Assembly (NCBI GenBank): GCA_013112725.1 | Contig: JABFFZ010000015.1 | Coordinates: 20,648 to 84,647, forward strand | Reading direction: 5' to 3' | DNA: 64,000 nt | Source of the DNA: Chloroflexota bacterium | GTDB taxonomy: Bacteria; Chloroflexota; Anaerolineae; Promineifilales; Promineifilaceae | Notes under the pieces: model-generated | The model's database searches: none | What the model was told of the DNA's origin: nothing | What the model saw: the letters and a program-made list of their open reading frames with translations, nothing else | Shown: in pieces, positions 61,476 through 64,000 of the stretch | Layout: every line of letters begins with the position of its first letter | Position numbering within the stretch: the first letter of the stretch is position 1 | Position numbers and translations under genes: made by a program

Positions 61476-61898
61476 TTAAGCGCTGACCTGCCGCCGGTAG
61501 CTAATGACCAAGACGGAGACGGTAACGGCTGCGGCTACCACATGCAGAAAGGCGGTGACGGTGCTGGCTAAAAAGGTTTTGTATTCCACCGGCAGCAGAT
61601 AGTCGGGGATGATGCTGAGTACCAGTACCACGGCCGAAATAACGAGAAACGTGGGTACCGGGTCGGCTTTGCGGCGGGCCAGCCAGGCAAACAGGGCTGT
61701 GGCGGCAGCAGCGGGGATGGCGGTAAAAACGGCCGTTCGTGCCAGGCTGTCCAGCGGTTTAAATAAGGCAATCTCTGGCCAGATAGTCATGGCGGCAATC
61801 TGGACAATGAAAACGGCAGCAACACTGGCAACGGCCGTTATCAGCCCCAGTTTTAGCCATTGATTCCGGTCAAGTTGTGTGTTTGTTTGTACATTCAT
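61476..61898 (-). CDS. DUF6069-like four-helix membrane protein
   Basis: 140 residues from ATG 61898 (GAGGAG nine bases before); ATG 61907 is possible. Four membrane helices: about 17-38, 52-73 region, 85-105 and 118-138, with YLLPVEYKTFLASTVTAFLHVV at the end. The pattern LDSLARTAVFTAIPAAAATALFAWL is typical of DUF6069. Function unknown. An inverted repeat lies in its leader (61949-61981). Confidence 0.6.
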   Translation of the reverse strand: MNVQTNTQLDRNQWLKLGLITAVASVAAVFIVQIAAMTIWPEIALFKPLDSLARTAVFTAIPAAAATALFAWLARRKADPVPTFLVISAVVLVLSIIPDYLLPVEYKTFLASTVTAFLHVVAAAVTVSVLVISYRRQVSA

Positions 61899-61948
61899 TG
61901 TTGTCATCTCCTCAACTCCTTTGGGGCTTTTGCCCATATAACGAAAAT

Positions 61949-61981
61949 GCTCACCCGATAGACTAATGCTATCAGGTGAGC
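61949..61981. promoter_or_regulatory. inverted repeat in the DUF6069-like leader
   Basis: GCTCACCCGATAG (61949-61961) and CTATCAGGTGAGC (61969-61981) pair with one mismatch around a 7-base spacer. Could be an operator or leader hairpin. Confidence 0.5.
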
Positions 61982-62016
61982 AACAAGCAGTCGCCGACTT
62001 TTGGTAACCGTTCAGA

Positions 62017-62074
62017 CCTGACAGGTTTTTCACCAGTTCAACTTGAAACTTTGCAGGCCAAAAACCTGTCAGGC
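62017..62074. repeat. inverted repeat CCTGACAGGTTTT
   Basis: CCTGACAGGTTTTT (62017-62030) faces its complement (to 62074) across about 30 bases, in the gap upstream of the DUF6069-like gene. Confidence 0.7.
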
Positions 62075-62130
62075 CTCTTGAGGGACTGAACACTTACGAC
62101 TTTTGTCAGGTTTTACGGCCTAAATTTTAC

Positions 62131-62541
62131 TCAAGTCCCTTCACGTGAAACGATGCGCCGCCAGGCGTGCAGGGCAAAAAAAGCAACCGCAGCTCCTTCG
62201 GCAGCACGGCCGGCTGGCAAAAACCACGGCCCGGCGCGGAACGTTGTCCCTGCCACCACCAGCCAGATGCCCAGGTTGAGCAAAACAAAAGCGATGGTGG
62301 CATACCCTGGGTTGGGGCGGCGCGGCTGCTGCCAGTAACGGGGCAAAATCCAAAAAGCCATGCCCATTGTCACCTGCACTACCCAACCAAACAGCAGGAA
62401 TTCAATGTGTGCCGGCAGCCAACTCCACAAGGCGGGATGCAGCGGCAGCCCTTTGTGCGCCAGCAGCAGTGCGCCGACGGTAAACCCTGACAGCAGGTAG
62501 ATGAACGCGGCGCGAATAAACCATTGGCTCAAACGTGGCAT
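62131..62541 (-). CDS. four-helix membrane protein, heme-copper-oxidase-subunit-like
   Basis: 136 residues, four helices. The second is AHIEFLLFGWVVQVTMGMAFWILPR, which resembles a helix of cytochrome-oxidase subunit I and NnrS, with His at its start. Paralogous to the next gene (62543), one base away. Probably binds heme or a metal; function unknown. Third gene of a minus-strand operon from beyond 64000. Confidence 0.6.
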   Translation of the reverse strand: MPRLSQWFIRAAFIYLLSGFTVGALLLAHKGLPLHPALWSWLPAHIEFLLFGWVVQVTMGMAFWILPRYWQQPRRPNPGYATIAFVLLNLGIWLVVAGTTFRAGPWFLPAGRAAEGAAVAFFALHAWRRIVSREGT

Positions 62542-62542
62542 C

Positions 62543-62974
62543 TCACCCGCCCCGGTACTTTTCTTTGACGCGCGGCCAGGCCAGGATCACAAAAATGACG
62601 GCTGCCAGCCATTGCAGCAGCGCGGAAACGGCCAGCAGCCAGCCAAACCCGGCTTCCGGGCGCGCGCCAACCAGCGGTTCACCTACCACACGCAGCAGCA
62701 GGCCCACATTGAGCAGCCCATAGCTGGCCCACCCCAGATGAGCATTGCCGCGCGGCTGGGCGCGGGTGATGATAGGAAACATCCAGTAGATGACGCCAAA
62801 GATCATCTGCGTTACCCAGCCCACCAGAAACAGATGAAAGTAGGCGGGGTTCAGGTAGCGAATGAAGAGGGGCAGGTTGGCGCTGGGGGGCAAGGCCAAT
62901 ATCACCGCCAGCAAAAGCGCGGCCGCCAGGTAAATGAGAGCCGATTTGATATACCAACGGGTCAGCGAAGGCAT
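62543..62974 (-). CDS. four-helix membrane protein, paralogue of 62131
   Basis: 143 residues. PAYFHLFLVGWVTQMIFGVIYWMFP is the conserved second helix with His in the FHLFLVGW motif, like heme-ligating helices of heme-copper oxidases. The neighbour shares the start PRLSQW / PSLTRW and the helix layout. Overlaps or abuts its neighbours, so expressed as one operon. Confidence 0.6.
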   Translation of the reverse strand: MPSLTRWYIKSALIYLAAALLLAVILALPPSANLPLFIRYLNPAYFHLFLVGWVTQMIFGVIYWMFPIITRAQPRGNAHLGWASYGLLNVGLLLRVVGEPLVGARPEAGFGWLLAVSALLQWLAAVIFVILAWPRVKEKYRGG

Positions 62975-62976
62975 GG

Positions 62977-64000
62977 TTACTCCTGGGGGTGGTTCTGGCG
63001 GCGATGGCGAATGGCGGCTACGGCCGTGAACAGCAAAAACAACACAATCGCTACTTCATTCAGCAGCCCGCCCCAGCGCCGCAGGGCAAACGACGGCAGT
63101 AAATCACCCGCCACCCGCAGCAGCAGCGACAGATGCAGCAGCCCCAAATGCAGGTAAAAGAGCGGCGTGTACGGAATCTGCACCCCTAACACCGCCGGGA
63201 CGATGATCGGCGCATGACCAAAGATCATGGAAAAGACGAAACCGATAAAGAGGGTGTGCAGCAGGGCGTCATAAAGGGGGCCGGCCACATACTGCCCGCC
63301 ATACACCAGCCAGAGCAGGCCGCCGATGATGAGCCAGATGTACCCCGGCAGCAGGCAGGCGGCAATGTAGCGGGTTAGCCCTTTTTGGCGGATGGTGCGG
63401 CGGGTGATGTCGTAGCGCAGCAGCCAGAGACCCAGGGCAATCAGCCCCACGCCAGCCAGCCGCAGCCCCACGTCTAACGCCACCAAAGACAGCAGCAGCC
63501 CGGCCAGAAAAACGGCCGTGACTCCCAAAAAAATCTGCCGCGTCCGCTGTTTCTGCAGCAGCACCCGCCCCAACTCCAGCCGCTCGCCGGCAATGGTCAG
63601 AATGAGAAAGCCGGCCCACCAGGGCGATACCCGGAAGACGGGCCAACCGACCAGCCACAGCCCGTTGCCCACCAGCCACAGCAGCGCCCCCACCCCCATC
63701 ACGGCATGGTCCGTCGTCGGCTGCAAACGGTAGATGACGACAAAAATAAGGACTAGCCCCAGGGCGCCCAATGTGCTGAGGCCACGCGGCACGGCTGGCG
63801 GCAGATCAAAAAAGAGCGTGACGGCCCCCAGACCGGCCAGCAGCGGCGCCAGGTAATAACGGCGACGGCCGTTCTGGTTCTGACTCAAGGCCACCGCTCG
63901 CTCCAGACTGATCAACGTCCCCAAAAAGCCGGAAACCATCAGCGGGCCATGCCCGGCCGGCAGCCGCAGCGCCAACGGCGGCAGCGGCCAGCCCAGCCGG
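62977..64000 (-). CDS. NnrS-like multi-span membrane protein, partial
   Basis: The frame is open to the right edge (the first annotated TTG at 63975 is not a start; eight further codons are open). Over 330 residues show about ten to twelve helices, with a HGPLMVSGFLGTLISLERAVAL start, a central GLWLVGWPVFRVSPWWAGFLIL, and FIGFVFSMIFGHAPIIVP with His residues. This resembles NnrS-type heme-copper proteins linked to nitric-oxide stress. Start of the gene lies outside the window. Confidence 0.65.
   Translation of the reverse strand, partial: RLGWPLPPLALRLPAGHGPLMVSGFLGTLISLERAVALSQNQNGRRRYYLAPLLAGLGAVTLFFDLPPAVPRGLSTLGALGLVLIFVVIYRLQPTTDHAVMGVGALLWLVGNGLWLVGWPVFRVSPWWAGFLILTIAGERLELGRVLLQKQRTRQIFLGVTAVFLAGLLLSLVALDVGLRLAGVGLIALGLWLLRYDITRRTIRQKGLTRYIAACLLPGYIWLIIGGLLWLVYGGQYVAGPLYDALLHTLFIGFVFSMIFGHAPIIVPAVLGVQIPYTPLFYLHLGLLHLSLLLRVAGDLLPSFALRRWGGLLNEVAIVLFLLFTAVAAIRHRRQNHPQE

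Overview
The window is 64 kb of a GC-rich bacterial chromosome, most likely from Chloroflexota (Anaerolineae or a close class). This is inferred from gene content: many TolB-like propeller lipoproteins, Uma2 and DUF4058 proteins, a form II coxSLM-type cluster, PhaR/phasin genes and a T-box before serS. The nucleotide habits are also unusual. The perfect palindrome ACGGCCGT occurs about 140 times (eye count, roughly one per 460 bases). Many intergenic gaps carry 7-8 base short tandem repeats arranged as inverted pairs. I saw no rRNA, tRNA, CRISPR array or origin.

Layout. 0.1-9.5 kb: a haloperoxidase-like lipoprotein, a MenH-like hydrolase, phoU, a decayed Rpn-like gene, a DCC-family thiol oxidoreductase whose second CxxC cysteine is an in-frame TGA followed by a SECIS-like hairpin, two envelope proteins, a disulfide-reductase-like flavoprotein without its cysteines, and an atypical SDR. 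9.5-17.7 kb: two Uma2 proteins, a frameshifted metallo-hydrolase, osmC, a Cys-type formate-dehydrogenase-like enzyme with a coupled unknown gene, hicAB, and an SH3/propeller lipoprotein. 17.9-24 kb: a tandem pair of membrane-anchored phospholipase-D-like giants, the second a pseudogene. 24-30 kb: DUF4058, prpE-type acyl-CoA synthetase, a frameshifted secreted serine protease, a repeat element, and a HEPN/MNT pair with an amber codon in the HEPN gene. 30-35 kb: coxS-coxL-coxM and coxG. 35-37.4 kb: a PHA-granule block (DUF1997, phaR, two phasin-like genes) with three shared 15-base operator candidates. 37.5-39.6 kb: aspS and a 180-bp MITE with terminal repeats and target duplication.

39.6-51.4 kb is the most interesting part. 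A TPR gene and a double-HTH regulator lie on the minus strand. Opposite them runs a plus-strand series of an ATPase with a C-terminal winged helix, a second P-loop ATPase, a third with a death-like effector-associated C-terminus, a 1148-residue STAND-TPR protein, and a radical SAM/SPASM protein whose N-terminus carries a duplicated DCACPD motif. A small membrane protein and an SPFH-like protein follow. I read this as a candidate NTP-dependent conflict or signalling system coupled to peptide modification; its function is unproven.

51.5-58.8 kb: epimerase, GcvT-like and non-pyrrolysine MttB-like methyl transfer proteins, DinB-like, Gfo/Idh/MocA, and serS with its T-box. 58.8-60.8 kb is a graveyard: frameshifted hicA-like gene, moxR truncated by a decayed IS. 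60.8-64 kb: cupin, PRC-like, DUF6069-like and an NnrS/heme-copper-like membrane operon leaving the window. Several genes are broken by single-base indels, so either pseudogenisation is active or some indels are sequence errors.
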